This document shows positions 9,348 to 20,325 of a stretch of 64,000 bases of DNA, piece by piece. The stretch is from Streptomyces phaeofaciens. Its GTDB lineage: Bacteria > Actinomycetota > Actinomycetes > Streptomycetales > Streptomycetaceae. Each line of letters begins with the position of its first letter. Position 1 is the first letter of the stretch. The stretch covers positions 62,001-126,000 of the forward strand of contig NZ_BMSA01000002.1 of assembly GCF_014648915.1 (NCBI RefSeq). The letters are read 5' to 3'. Below the pieces are notes generated by a model. It ran no database searches and had not been told where the DNA came from. It saw nothing but the letters and a program-made list of their open reading frames with translations. The position numbers and the translations under genes are program-made.

Positions 9348-9983
9348 TCAGTAGCGCGGGCGTCGGAACCACTCCGCGGTGACCCGCTTCGCGGAGAAGA
9401 CGATCAGCAGGATCGACACCACCATCAGGACGATGCCCAGGCCCCAGGCCGCGATCATGAAGATGCCGGTGACGATCGCGAACGAGCCGTAGACGATGGC
9501 GCACACCCGGACGCCGTTGCCGCCCTTGGTCCACTGGAGCAGCAGGATCAGGCCGAGGATCGCGAAGACGGCGGCCAGGCCCACGAGGAAGACGATGACG
9601 CCCTTGCCGAGGTCGGCGACCTGCTCGGCGTCCGCCGTGCCGGTGACGCCCGCCTCGTCCATCTTCTCGTCCCACACGGACAGCACCCAGGCGTACCCGC
9701 CCGCGACGATCACATGGGCGAGGACGACGATGCCGAGCATGATCTGCGCGGCCCGGGCGAGGCTCGGCATGGCGAACGGGCCGACGGGACCACCGGGGTA
9801 GCCGCCCTGGAAGCCGGGGTCGCCCGGGTACTGCGGGTAGGGCTGCTGCCCGTATCCCGGTGCCTGCGGGGCGCCGTAACCCTGCTGCGGGGGCTGGCCG
9901 GGGTAGCCGTAACCCGGGGCGGGGGGCTGCTGAGGGGCCGGCTGCGGCGGCCCGTAGGGGTTGTTCGGCTCGCCGAAACTCAT
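9348..9983 (-). CDS. Pro/Gln/Tyr-rich four-helix membrane protein
   Basis: A 211-residue protein. Residues 1-70 are a disordered stretch built from imperfect [16 protein letters not shown] units, as in many actinobacterial membrane proteins. Four membrane helices follow (about 78-100, 125-147, 155-178 and 180-200), with a short acidic extracytoplasmic loop after the first ([10 protein letters not shown]). The C-terminus is short and basic. A strong GGAGGAAGG site precedes ATG 9983. It is divergent from folD. No enzyme motif is present; the N-terminal repeats suggest interaction or phase behaviour, which is inference. Confidence 0.75.
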   Translation of the reverse strand: MSFGEPNNPYGPPQPAPQQPPAPGYGYPGQPPQQGYGAPQAPGYGQQPYPQYPGDPGFQGGYPGGPVGPFAMPSLARAAQIMLGIVVLAHVIVAGGYAWVLSVWDEKMDEAGVTGTADAEQVADLGKGVIVFLVGLAAVFAILGLILLLQWTKGGNGVRVCAIVYGSFAIVTGIFMIAAWGLGIVLMVVSILLIVFSAKRVTAEWFRRPRY

Positions 9984-10293
9984 GGCGGTCCTTCCTCCGT
10001 TTGCACTCGAGTGCGGGGACGACGGGCGGCCTGTCTCGGAGGAAGTGGTACAGATGCGGTTCGTCCCCCCGGTACTGCCCGCGGCACTGTGGTGTCAATC
10101 GTTCTGCAATGGCCGGTTTGTTGTCCAGCCGCATTCCGCAGGTGTTGTGCAAGTGCAACATCATCGATCAAGGACGCGCACGCCGGCGGACGGGTCCGGC
10201 ACCCCGTCGGCCCACGCCCCAGGTCACCGCCCAGGTCACCGCCCGGGTCACCCGGATTGGAACCGGGGGCCCGTCATCCGGGAGGATGGGGCC
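9984..10293 (+). promoter_or_regulatory. folD upstream region with 12-bp triplicate repeat
   Basis: This 310-base divergent gap has no credible gene. At 10217-10252 there are three consecutive near-identical 12-mers, GCCCAGGTCACC twice and GCCCGGGTCACC once, 42 bases before the folD ATG. They could be a regulator array or simple slippage. A more AT-rich patch (10085-10175, including TTGTGCAAGTGCAACATC) is the likely promoter for one or both genes. I see no ZTP riboswitch here, unlike glyA. Confidence 0.4.
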
Positions 10294-11148
10294 ATGACCG
10301 CCCAGATTCTCGATGGCAAGGCCACCGCAGCCGAGATCAAGTCGGATCTGACCGCCCGCGTGGCGGCGCTGAGGGAGAAGGGCGTGACGCCCGGCCTCGG
10401 CACGATCCTCGTCGGGGACGACCCCGGCAGCCAGAAGTACGTCGCGGGCAAGCACCGCGACTGCGCCCAGGTGGGCATCGCCTCCATCCAGCGCACCCTG
10501 CCCGGCACGGCCACGCAGGAGGAGATCGAGGCGGTCGTCCGCGAGCTGAACGACGACCCGGCCTGCACCGGATACATCGTGCAGCTGCCGCTGCCGCGGG
10601 GCATCGACGAGAACCGCGTCCTGGAGCTGATGGACCCGGCCAAGGACGCCGACGGCCTGCACCCGATGAACCTGGGCCGGCTGGTCCTCAACGAACCCGC
10701 CCCGCTGCCCTGTACCCCGCACGGCGTGCTCACCCTGCTGCGCCGCCACGGCGTCGAGATCAAGGGCGCCGAGGTCGTGGTCGTCGGCCGCGGTGTCACC
10801 ATCGGCCGCCCGATGCCGCTGCTGCTCACCCGGCGCAGCGAGAACGCGACCGTGACCCAGTGCCACACCGGCACCAGGGACCTCGCGGCGCATCTGCGGC
10901 GCGCGGACATCATCGTCGCCGCCGCCGGTTCCGCCCACCTGATCCGCGCCGAGGACGTCAAGCCGGGCGCCGCCGTCCTGGACGTCGGTGTCTCCCGCGA
11001 TGCCGAGGGCAGGATCGTGGGCGATGTCCACCCGGACGTCCGGGAGGTGGCCGGCTGGATCTCCCCGAACCCCGGCGGGGTCGGCCCGATGACCCGTGCC
11101 CAGCTGCTCGTCAACGTGGTCGAGGCGGCGGAGCGCAGTGCCGGCTGA
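10294..11148 (+). CDS. folD: Bifunctional methylenetetrahydrofolate dehydrogenase/cyclohydrolase
   Basis: Interconverts 5,10-methylene-THF, methenyl-THF and 10-formyl-THF with NADP, supplying formyl groups for PurN and PurH. The 284-residue product is the usual size. The N-terminal catalytic domain has the Tyr and Lys of [13 protein letters not shown], and [14 protein letters not shown] and [12 protein letters not shown] follow; the nucleotide domain has [13 protein letters not shown]. The ATG at 10294 follows GGGAGGATGGGG. The frame is open to 9961 but that extension has no similarity to the family. The DUF3017 gene overlaps its 3' end. Confidence 0.96.
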   Translation: MTAQILDGKATAAEIKSDLTARVAALREKGVTPGLGTILVGDDPGSQKYVAGKHRDCAQVGIASIQRTLPGTATQEEIEAVVRELNDDPACTGYIVQLPLPRGIDENRVLELMDPAKDADGLHPMNLGRLVLNEPAPLPCTPHGVLTLLRRHGVEIKGAEVVVVGRGVTIGRPMPLLLTRRSENATVTQCHTGTRDLAAHLRRADIIVAAAGSAHLIRAEDVKPGAAVLDVGVSRDAEGRIVGDVHPDVREVAGWISPNPGGVGPMTRAQLLVNVVEAAERSAG

Positions 11149-11611
11149 GAACACCTCGGGCGAGCCCGAGGACATCGAGGTGCGCGATCCCGTCAGCGCG
11201 CCGGACGCCGAGGGCGTACCGCGCCGCGTCACCCGCCGCTTCCCGAAGTTCACCAGGGACACGGCGCGTCCCGAGGGCGGGGGCCGGGCCGCGTCCGCCG
11301 ACGCGCTGGCCGCCCGGCAGTGGCCGATCATCGCGGTCCTGAGCGGGGTCGCGCTCGGCCTGCTGCTGACCGCGCTCGACCAGTTCCGGATCGGGACCGT
11401 GCTGATCGGCGTCTCCCTGCTGGCCGGCGCGGTGCTGCGCTGGATGCTGCCCGGCGTCGGCATGCTCGCGGTGCGCTCCCGTTTCACGGACATCGCGACC
11501 TACGGGGTGCTGGGCACGGCGATCGTCCTGCTGGCGCTGATGGCCCAGCCCGATCCGTGGCTCCAGATCCCCTTCCTCAAGGACACCCTGCACTTCACGG
11601 TCACCAACTGA
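11138..11611 (+). CDS. DUF3017 membrane protein
   Basis: GTG 11138 overlaps the end of folD by 11 bases and has GGCGGAG upstream, giving 157 residues. The first 60 are hydrophilic and acidic; three membrane helices follow (about 65-83, 87-105 and 120-140) with [19 protein letters not shown] and [15 protein letters not shown], the signature block of DUF3017. The family is found next to folD throughout Actinobacteria; its role is not known. The overlap means translational coupling to folD. Confidence 0.85.
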   Translation: MPAENTSGEPEDIEVRDPVSAPDAEGVPRRVTRRFPKFTRDTARPEGGGRAASADALAARQWPIIAVLSGVALGLLLTALDQFRIGTVLIGVSLLAGAVLRWMLPGVGMLAVRSRFTDIATYGVLGTAIVLLALMAQPDPWLQIPFLKDTLHFTVTN

Positions 11612-11632
11612 GCCCAACTGAGCCCACGCGCG

Positions 11633-11671
11633 CGGCGGCCCGTCCTCTCCCCCGAGAAGGACGGGCCGCCG
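11633..11671 (+). terminator. folD-DUF3017 terminator
   Basis: Perfect 14-base arms CGGCGGCCCGTCCT (11633-11646) and AGGACGGGCCGCCG (11658-11671), 22 bases after the DUF3017 stop. Confidence 0.8.
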
Positions 11672-11856
11672 TCGCGTTCCACGCTGCCGCACCGTGAACG
11701 CCCTGTTCAACCGCTGTCCGCACGCTGTGTCGTGGAAGTGACCGTTCCGAAACCGTGTGCCCGTCCGGCCCCGGGCGCGCCCGCCGCCGCCCGCCGAGGG
11801 AACCGTCCGGCATCCGGACGTCGTCCTCCCGACGGACCGAGGGGAAGGTGGGCGGA

Positions 11857-12324
11857 ATGGGTGGCTGGCAGCCGCTGCCGGACGGGCTGCCGGCGGAGGT
11901 GCGGCACTTCGTCGACCAGTTGCGGCAGCTGAAGGACCGCACGGGTCTCAGCCTGGCCGGGCTCGGCGCCGCCACCGCGTACAGCAAGTCCTCCTGGCAC
12001 CGCTATCTCAACGCGGTCCAGCCGCCGCCCCGGCAGGCCGTCGCCGCGCTGTGCCGGGTGGCCGGGGTGACCGGGGCGGACGCCGAACGGCACGTCGTGC
12101 GCTGGGAGCTGGCCGTCGAGGCCTGGCCGAAGCCGCCGCCGGCCGCGGGTGGCGGCTTCGGCGAGGAGTACGAGGACGACCCCACGGTCCCCTGGTGGGA
12201 CCGTCTGGCGGAACCCGCCCCGCCGCCCCCGTCGCGCACCGCCGGCCGGCTCCTTCTGTACGCGGTGCTCCTGCTGCTGGCGCTGCTGCTCGTGGCGGTC
12301 GGCGGCGCGGTGGCCTTCGGCTGA
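11857..12324 (+). CDS. XRE-type HTH protein with C-terminal membrane helix
   Basis: A 155-residue protein from ATG 11857 (site GGGGAAGGTGGGCGGA). Residues 10-80 form a helix-turn-helix of the XRE type (LKDRTGLSLAGLGAATAYS, KSSWHRYLNAVQPPPRQAV). A Trp/Asp-rich linker ends in a single membrane helix (LLLYAVLLLLALLLVAVGG). It is a shortened relative of the next gene: both share the pattern SWxRYLN and a Trp-Glu motif (VVRWELAVEAW versus LTTLWELAERAW). A membrane-tethered regulator or anchor is likely; ligand and target are not known. Confidence 0.8.
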   Translation: MGGWQPLPDGLPAEVRHFVDQLRQLKDRTGLSLAGLGAATAYSKSSWHRYLNAVQPPPRQAVAALCRVAGVTGADAERHVVRWELAVEAWPKPPPAAGGGFGEEYEDDPTVPWWDRLAEPAPPPPSRTAGRLLLYAVLLLLALLLVAVGGAVAFG

Positions 12325-12433
12325 TGTGCGCTCGTCGTGCCGATACGTTGACAGTTCGGGGATGTGTCCCGAATCGTCGGTACATCGGGGCCCGCGTGGC
12401 CCATGGGGGACGGGGCGGAGGGAGGGGGGTTCG

Positions 12434-13423
12434 ATGCCTCGGTGGAAGGAACTGCCGGACGAACTCGATCCCCAGGTGAGGGAGTTCGCCGAACTGCTGC
12501 GCAGGGTCGTGGACCGTGCCGGCCTGAGCCTGCCGGCGCTCGCCGACCGGACCGGCTACAGCAGGACGTCCTGGGAGCGCTATCTGAACGGCCGTCTGCT
12601 CGCCCCCAAGGGCGCGGTCGTCGCCCTCGCCGAGGTCACCGGCTCCCCGTCCGTCCATCTGACCACCCTGTGGGAACTCGCCGAACGTGCCTGGAGCCGC
12701 GCGGAACTACGGCAGGACGCGGCGACGGAGGCGATCGGGATCGCCCGGGCGCGGACCCCGGCCGGGGAGTCCGGGCCGCCGGGGCGCGGTGCGGGCGGGC
12801 GAGAGGGGGGCGCGGCCGCCGCTGACCGGGCGGGCGGGCGGGCCGGGCCGACCCCGGGTGTCGCCGGGCCGGCCGGGGTGTCGCCCACCCTGCCGCCCGA
12901 GGAGGGCGGGAGCCCGGGGCGAGGCGGCGGCGGGGCGCACCGGCTGGTGCTGTTCCTCGCCGGGGTCGTGGGGGTGGTGGTCGTCGTCGTGGGCGGGTTC
13001 CTGCTCACCGGCGACGGGGATCCGAAGGAGGCCGTCGGGGCCGGCCGGGAGCCGTCGCCGTCCGGGAGTTCCCCCGCCGTGCTGCCGTCCGGGGTGCTGT
13101 GCGCCGGGGCCGGGTGCACCGGCAAGGACGCCGAGGCGATGGGGTGCAGCGGGGACCTCGTGGTCACGGCGAGGAGCGCGCGTGTCGGCACGGCCGTGGT
13201 CGAGGTCCGGTACAGCAGGACCTGTGGGGCCGCGTGGGGGCGGATCGTGCAGGCGGCCCCGGGGGACTCGGTACGGGTGACCGTGGGCGCGGCGCGGCAG
13301 ACCGGCCGGATCACCACCGCCGGGGACACCATCGCCTACACCCCGATGATCGCGGTGAAGGACGCGTCGGAGGCGAAGGCCTGCGCGGTGCTGGCCTCGG
13401 GCGAGGAGGGGTGCACGGCGTAG
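12434..13423 (+). CDS. XRE-type HTH membrane protein with DUF2690 domain
   Basis: Starts at ATG 12434 after GGAGGGGGG, giving 329 residues. The N-terminal HTH (about 10-85; SLPALADRTGYSRTSWERYL) resembles that of the gene before it. A Gly/Pro linker is followed by one membrane helix (LVLFLAGVVGVVVVVVGGFLL, about 175-195), then an extracellular C-terminal domain with six Cys: LCAGAGCTGKDAEAMGC, YSRTCGAAWG, KACAVL and EEGCTA. This is the DUF2690 layout common in Streptomyces. It would be a one-component membrane-spanning regulator. The stop codon lies within a tandemly repeated segment (see 13405-13490). Confidence 0.85.
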   Translation: MPRWKELPDELDPQVREFAELLRRVVDRAGLSLPALADRTGYSRTSWERYLNGRLLAPKGAVVALAEVTGSPSVHLTTLWELAERAWSRAELRQDAATEAIGIARARTPAGESGPPGRGAGGREGGAAAADRAGGRAGPTPGVAGPAGVSPTLPPEEGGSPGRGGGGAHRLVLFLAGVVGVVVVVVGGFLLTGDGDPKEAVGAGREPSPSGSSPAVLPSGVLCAGAGCTGKDAEAMGCSGDLVVTARSARVGTAVVEVRYSRTCGAAWGRIVQAAPGDSVRVTVGAARQTGRITTAGDTIAYTPMIAVKDASEAKACAVLASGEEGCTA

Positions 13424-15828
<2,405 letters not shown>

Positions 15829-15832
15829 AACT

Positions 15833-15850
15833 CTTTGACTTTAGTCAAAG
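15833..15850. promoter_or_regulatory. Palindromic operator at the MarR-GNAT start
   Basis: CTTTGACT-TT-AGTCAAAG is a perfect inverted repeat with 8-base arms and a 2-base spacer, five bases before the ATG of the divergent MarR-GNAT gene. Placement over the start region and the 18-bp size fit autorepression by a MarR dimer. Confidence 0.7.
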
Positions 15851-16096
15851 GTCTCCGGTGTGTCGACGGAAGTCCTCTCGTCATCGAGGCCGGCGCCGCC
15901 GTCGGCGGACCGAAGCGGCTTCCACGCCGCCCCTGGCCCCTTTCGTCCCGTTCTGCTCTCGTGTGCAGTGACACAGCGCACTTTCCACCCGGGATTGCGC
16001 ATGCAACCGGAGGCGAGGGGCAGGCGATCGCGGTCCCCGAGAGTGCCCCACGGGTGACGCAGGGGGACTGCACAGGAACGGAAGGCGACAGCGACC

Positions 16097-17626
16097 ATGG
16101 TCGACAGAACGGAACAGCAGGCGTACGGGACACCCGCAACCGTCCATGCGGGCGGCGAGTGGCAGACCGCCGTCTCGGGTGCCACCAGGGAGATCCTCGA
16201 CCCGGCCGACGGCCGCCCCTTCGCCGTGGTCGCCGAGGGCGACGAGAAGGACGCCGAGCTGGCGGTCGCGGCCGCCCGCCGCGCCTTCGACGCCGGCGAG
16301 TGGCCGCGTACCCCGGCCGCCGGACGCGCCGCCCTGCTGCGCCGCGTCGCCGATCTCCTCGTACGCGACCGTGAACGCCTCGGTCTGCTGGAGAGCCGGG
16401 ACGCGGGCAAGACCCTCGAAGAGGGCCGGATCGACATCGACTGTGTCGCCGACGCCTTCCGCTACTTCGCCGACCTGGTCGCCGCCGAGGCCCCGGGCCG
16501 GGTGGTGGACGCCGGCTCACCCGACGTGCACAGCGTGGTCGTCCACGAACCCGTCGGGGTGTGCGCGCTGATCACCCCCTGGAACTACCCGCTCCTCCAG
16601 GCGAGCTGGAAGATCGCGCCGGCCCTGGCAGCCGGCAGCACCTTCGTCGTCAAGCCGAGCGAGATCACCCCGCTGACCACCGTCGCCCTGATCGGGCTGC
16701 TCGTCGAGGCGGGCCTCCCCGCGGGGGCCGCCAATGTCGTCACCGGACCGGGCCGCACCGTCGGCGCCCGGCTCGCCGAGCACCCCGACGTGGACCTCGT
16801 CTCCTTCACCGGCGGGCTGGCCAGCGGCACCGAGGTCGCCCGGGCGGCCGCCCCCACCGTCAAGAAGGTCGCCCTGGAACTCGGCGGCAAGAACCCCAAC
16901 ATCGTCTTCGCCGACGCCTGCGCGAGTGCCGACGGCTTCGACACCGCCGTGGACCAGGCCCTCAACGCGGCCTTCATCCACAGCGGCCAGGTCTGCTCGG
17001 CCGGCTCCCGGCTGATCGTCGAGGAGTCCGTCCGGGACCGCTTCGTCGCCGAACTCGCCCACCGCGCCGCCCGGATCCGCCTCGGCCGCGGCACCGAGCA
17101 GGGCGTCGAGTGCGGCCCCCTCGTCTCCGAGCAGCAGCGCGCCAAGGTCGAGGCGTACGTCGAGTCCGCGCTCGCGGAGGGCGCCGTGCTGCGCACCGGC
17201 GGCAAGCGGCCCCGGCCCGCCCCCGAACGCCCGGAGTCCGGCTGGTTCTACGAGCCGACGGTCCTGGACCGGTGCCACCGCGAGATGAGGGTCGTACGGG
17301 AGGAGGTCTTCGGACCCGTCGTCACCGTCGAGACCTTCCGCACCGAGGACGAGGCCGTGTTCCTCGCCAACGACACCGAGTACGGCCTCGCCGGCGCCGT
17401 CTGGACCACCGACGCCGGCCGCGCCCGCAGGGTCGCCGCGCGGCTGCGCCACGGCACCGTCTGGATCAACGACTTCCACCCCTACCTCCCGCAGGCGGAG
17501 TGGGGCGGCTTCGGAAAGAGCGGAGTGGGCCGCGAACTCGGCCCCGCCGGGCTCGCCGAGTACCGCGAGACCAAGCACGTCTACCAGAACCTCGCGCCGA
17601 AGCCGGTCCGCTGGTTCGCCGGCTGA
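16097..17626 (+). CDS. betB: Betaine-aldehyde dehydrogenase family protein
   Basis: NAD(P)-dependent aldehyde dehydrogenase of 509 residues that would oxidise betaine aldehyde to glycine betaine. Signature blocks are ITPWNYPLLQASWKIAPAL, KPSEITPLT, the catalytic Glu in ALELGGKNPNIVFADA and the catalytic Cys in HSGQVCSAGSRL; the C-terminal oligomer strand has FGKSGVGRELGPAGL. ATG 16097 has GGAACGGAAGG upstream. It is the first gene of a five-gene set followed by a GMC oxidase and a quaternary-amine transporter, which supports betaine aldehyde over other aldehydes as substrate. The 268-base leader holds no other gene. Confidence 0.9.
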   Translation: MVDRTEQQAYGTPATVHAGGEWQTAVSGATREILDPADGRPFAVVAEGDEKDAELAVAAARRAFDAGEWPRTPAAGRAALLRRVADLLVRDRERLGLLESRDAGKTLEEGRIDIDCVADAFRYFADLVAAEAPGRVVDAGSPDVHSVVVHEPVGVCALITPWNYPLLQASWKIAPALAAGSTFVVKPSEITPLTTVALIGLLVEAGLPAGAANVVTGPGRTVGARLAEHPDVDLVSFTGGLASGTEVARAAAPTVKKVALELGGKNPNIVFADACASADGFDTAVDQALNAAFIHSGQVCSAGSRLIVEESVRDRFVAELAHRAARIRLGRGTEQGVECGPLVSEQQRAKVEAYVESALAEGAVLRTGGKRPRPAPERPESGWFYEPTVLDRCHREMRVVREEVFGPVVTVETFRTEDEAVFLANDTEYGLAGAVWTTDAGRARRVAARLRHGTVWINDFHPYLPQAEWGGFGKSGVGRELGPAGLAEYRETKHVYQNLAPKPVRWFAG

Positions 17627-17674
17627 CCCCGGCCGACGTCCTCCCTCCTCCGCAAGCCCCTCTGGAGCACCCCC

Positions 17675-19204
17675 ATGTCCGAGAACACCCCTGTCTACGA
17701 CTACGTCGTCATCGGCGGCGGCACCGCGGGCTCCGTCATCGCCTCCCGCCTCACCGAGAACCCCGACGTCACGGTCGCCGTCATCGAGGGCGGCCCCAGC
17801 GACGTCGGCCGCGACGACGTGCTGACCCTGCGCCGCTGGATGGGCCTGCTCGGCGGCGAACTCGACTACGACTACCCCACCACCGAGCAGCCCCGCGGCA
17901 ACTCCCACATCCGGCACAGCCGCGCCCGGGTCCTCGGCGGCTGCTCGTCCCACAACACCCTCATCGCCTTCAAGCCGCTGCCGTCCGACTGGGACGAATG
18001 GGAGGCGGCCGGTGCGCGGGGCTGGGGCGCGGTGCCGATGGAGGCGTACTACGCCAGGCTGCTCAACAACATCGTCCCGGTCGACGCGAAGGACCGGAAC
18101 GCCATCGCCCGCGACTTCGTCGACGCGGCCCACCAGGCCCTCGGGGTCCCCCGGATCGAGGGCTTCAACCGCGAGCCGTTCACCGAGGGCGCCGGCTTCT
18201 TCGACCTCGCCTACCACCCCGAGGACAACAAGCGCTCGTCGGCGTCGGTGGCCTATCTGCACCCGGTGATGGACGAACGCCCCAACCTGACGATCCTGCT
18301 GGAGACCTGGGCCCACCGGCTGGAGCTGGACGGCACCCGCGCGCGGGGCGTGCACGTCCGGCGCGCGGACGGCGAGGAACTCCTCGTCCGCGCCCGGCGC
18401 GAGGTCGTGCTGTGCGCCGGCGCCGTCGACTCGCCGCGGCTGCTGCTGCACTCCGGCATCGGCCCCAAGGCCGACCTGGACGCGCTCGGCATCCCGGTCG
18501 TCCACGATCTGCCCGGCGTCGGCGAGAACCTCCTCGACCACCCCGAGTCGGTGATCGTCTGGGAGACCGAAGGACCGATCCCGGAGAACTCCGCGATGGA
18601 CAGCGACGCGGGCCTGTTCGTCCGCCGCGACCCCGCACACCCGGGCCCCGACCTGATGTTCCACTTCTACCAGATCCCGTTCACGGACAATCCGGAGCGG
18701 CTGGGCTACGAACGGCCGCCCCACGGCGTCTCGATGACCCCCAACATCCCCAAGCCGAGGAGCCGCGGCCGGCTGTACCTCACCAGCGCCGACCCGGCCG
18801 TGAAGCCCGCCCTCGACTTCCGTTACTTCACCGACGAGGACGACCACGACGGCCGCACCCTCGTCGACGGCATCCGCATCGCCCGCGAGATCGCCCGTAC
18901 CGAGCCGCTCGCCGGCTGGCTCAGGCGCGAGGTGGCCCCCGGTCCGCACCTCACCGGCGACGAGGAGCTGAGCGAGTACGCCCGCAAGGTCGCGCACACC
19001 GTGTACCACCCGGCGGGCACCTGCCGGATGGGCGACGCCTCCGACGAACTCGCCGTCGTCGACCCGCGGTTGCGGGTGCGCGGCCTGGACGGCCTGCGGA
19101 TCGCCGACGCGTCCGTCTTCCCCACCATGCCCGCCGTGAACCCGATGATCGGGGTGCTCATGGTCGGGGAGAAGGCCGTCGACCTGCTCGGGGGTGAGGC
19201 GTGA
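17675..19204 (+). CDS. betA: GMC-family choline dehydrogenase
   Basis: FAD-dependent oxidoreductase of 509 residues. The N-terminal FAD motif is [19 protein letters not shown]; the GMC signature follows with [16 protein letters not shown], where most choline dehydrogenases have SSINGM-type residues, and the C-terminal active-site block is [13 protein letters not shown] with the catalytic His, then [11 protein letters not shown]. In context it would oxidise choline to betaine aldehyde ahead of the aldehyde dehydrogenase. The ATG follows TCTGGAGC. The stop overlaps the start of the ATPase gene (TGATG). Choline as substrate is inferred from neighbours. Confidence 0.85.
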   Translation: MSENTPVYDYVVIGGGTAGSVIASRLTENPDVTVAVIEGGPSDVGRDDVLTLRRWMGLLGGELDYDYPTTEQPRGNSHIRHSRARVLGGCSSHNTLIAFKPLPSDWDEWEAAGARGWGAVPMEAYYARLLNNIVPVDAKDRNAIARDFVDAAHQALGVPRIEGFNREPFTEGAGFFDLAYHPEDNKRSSASVAYLHPVMDERPNLTILLETWAHRLELDGTRARGVHVRRADGEELLVRARREVVLCAGAVDSPRLLLHSGIGPKADLDALGIPVVHDLPGVGENLLDHPESVIVWETEGPIPENSAMDSDAGLFVRRDPAHPGPDLMFHFYQIPFTDNPERLGYERPPHGVSMTPNIPKPRSRGRLYLTSADPAVKPALDFRYFTDEDDHDGRTLVDGIRIAREIARTEPLAGWLRREVAPGPHLTGDEELSEYARKVAHTVYHPAGTCRMGDASDELAVVDPRLRVRGLDGLRIADASVFPTMPAVNPMIGVLMVGEKAVDLLGGEA

Positions 19205-20325
19205 TGAGCGCGACGACCCCCGTGTTCTCCGTACAGGGCCTGTGGAAGGTCTTCGGCCCGAAGGCCGGCCGGGTCCCGGCCGACCCCGAGCTGTCCGCCC
19301 TGCCGCCCGCCGACCTGCGCTCCCGCACCGGCTGCACGGCCGCCGTCCGCGACGTCTCCTTCGACGTCCGCCGGGGCGAGGTCTTCGTGGTGATGGGCCT
19401 GTCCGGCTCCGGCAAGTCCACCCTGGTGCGCTGTCTGACCCGGCTGATCGAACCGACGGCCGGCACCATCGCCGTCGACGGCGAGGACGTCCGCGCCATG
19501 GACCGCACCCGGCTGCGCGAACTGCGCCGCCACCGGGCCGCGATGGTCTTCCAGCACTTCGGCCTCCTCCCGCACCGCACGGTCCTGGACAACGTGGCGT
19601 ACGGCCTGGAGATCCAGGGCGTCGGCCGGGCGGAGCGCCGGGCCCGCGCGGCGGGCGTCGTCGCCAAGGTGGGCCTGGAGGGCATGGAACAGCGCCGCCC
19701 CGGCCAGCTGTCCGGCGGTCAGCGTCAACGCGTGGGCCTCGCCCGGGCGCTGGCGGTCGACCCGGAGGTGCTGCTCTTCGACGAGCCGTTCAGCGCGCTC
19801 GACCCGCTGATCCGGCGGGACATGCAGGAGGAGGTCGTCCGGCTGCACCGGGAGGAGGGCCGCACGATGGTCTTCATCACCCACGACCTCTCCGAGGCCC
19901 TGAAGCTCGGTGACCGCATCGCCCTCATGCGCGACGGCCGCGTGGTCCAGCTCGGCACCCCGGAGGAGATCGTCGGCTCCCCGGCGGACGACTACGTCCG
20001 CGAGTTCGTCAGGGACGTACCCCGCGAGCAGGTCCTGACGGTCCGTACGGCGATGCGCCCCGCTTCCGGGGACGAGGCGGGCACGGGCCCCGCCCTGCCG
20101 CCGACCGCCACGGTGTCGCAGGCGATCGTGGCGGTGGCCAGGGCCGGAGCACCGGCACGGGTGGTGGACCGGGGCCGCTGCCTGGGGGTGGTCGACCACG
20201 AACGGCTGCTCGGCGTGGTGGCGGGCACGGAGCCCGCCGAGAACCCTGGCGAGAACCCCGGCGAGCACCCCGCCGGCAACCTTGCCGAGAACTCCGCCGA
20301 GGAGCCCGCCAAGGAGGTGGTCTGA
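19204..20325 (+). CDS. Glycine betaine/quaternary amine ABC transporter ATP-binding protein
   Basis: ATPase of an OpuA/ProU-type importer, 373 residues from ATG 19204 (a GTG at 19201 is also possible). Walker A is [12 protein letters not shown], signature [15 protein letters not shown], Walker [14 protein letters not shown] and switch [14 protein letters not shown]. The N-terminal [12 protein letters not shown] extension is typical of ProV/OpuAA. The C-terminal 80 residues carry one CBS-like half ([20 protein letters not shown]) rather than a full tandem CBS module. It is translationally coupled at both ends (TGATG with the oxidase and with the permease). Confidence 0.93.
   Translation: MSATTPVFSVQGLWKVFGPKAGRVPADPELSALPPADLRSRTGCTAAVRDVSFDVRRGEVFVVMGLSGSGKSTLVRCLTRLIEPTAGTIAVDGEDVRAMDRTRLRELRRHRAAMVFQHFGLLPHRTVLDNVAYGLEIQGVGRAERRARAAGVVAKVGLEGMEQRRPGQLSGGQRQRVGLARALAVDPEVLLFDEPFSALDPLIRRDMQEEVVRLHREEGRTMVFITHDLSEALKLGDRIALMRDGRVVQLGTPEEIVGSPADDYVREFVRDVPREQVLTVRTAMRPASGDEAGTGPALPPTATVSQAIVAVARAGAPARVVDRGRCLGVVDHERLLGVVAGTEPAENPGENPGEHPAGNLAENSAEEPAKEVV

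Noticed and set aside
15851..16096. Possible riboswitch in the betB leader
   Set aside because: Looked for known actinobacterial riboswitch cores (ydaO, cobalamin, SAM, glycine) and saw none; only GC-rich sequence with a short TTGC-N4-GCAA.
16517..19009. 830-codon leftward open frame opposite betB and betA
   Set aside because: Covers two clear genes; no motif, no ribosome site.
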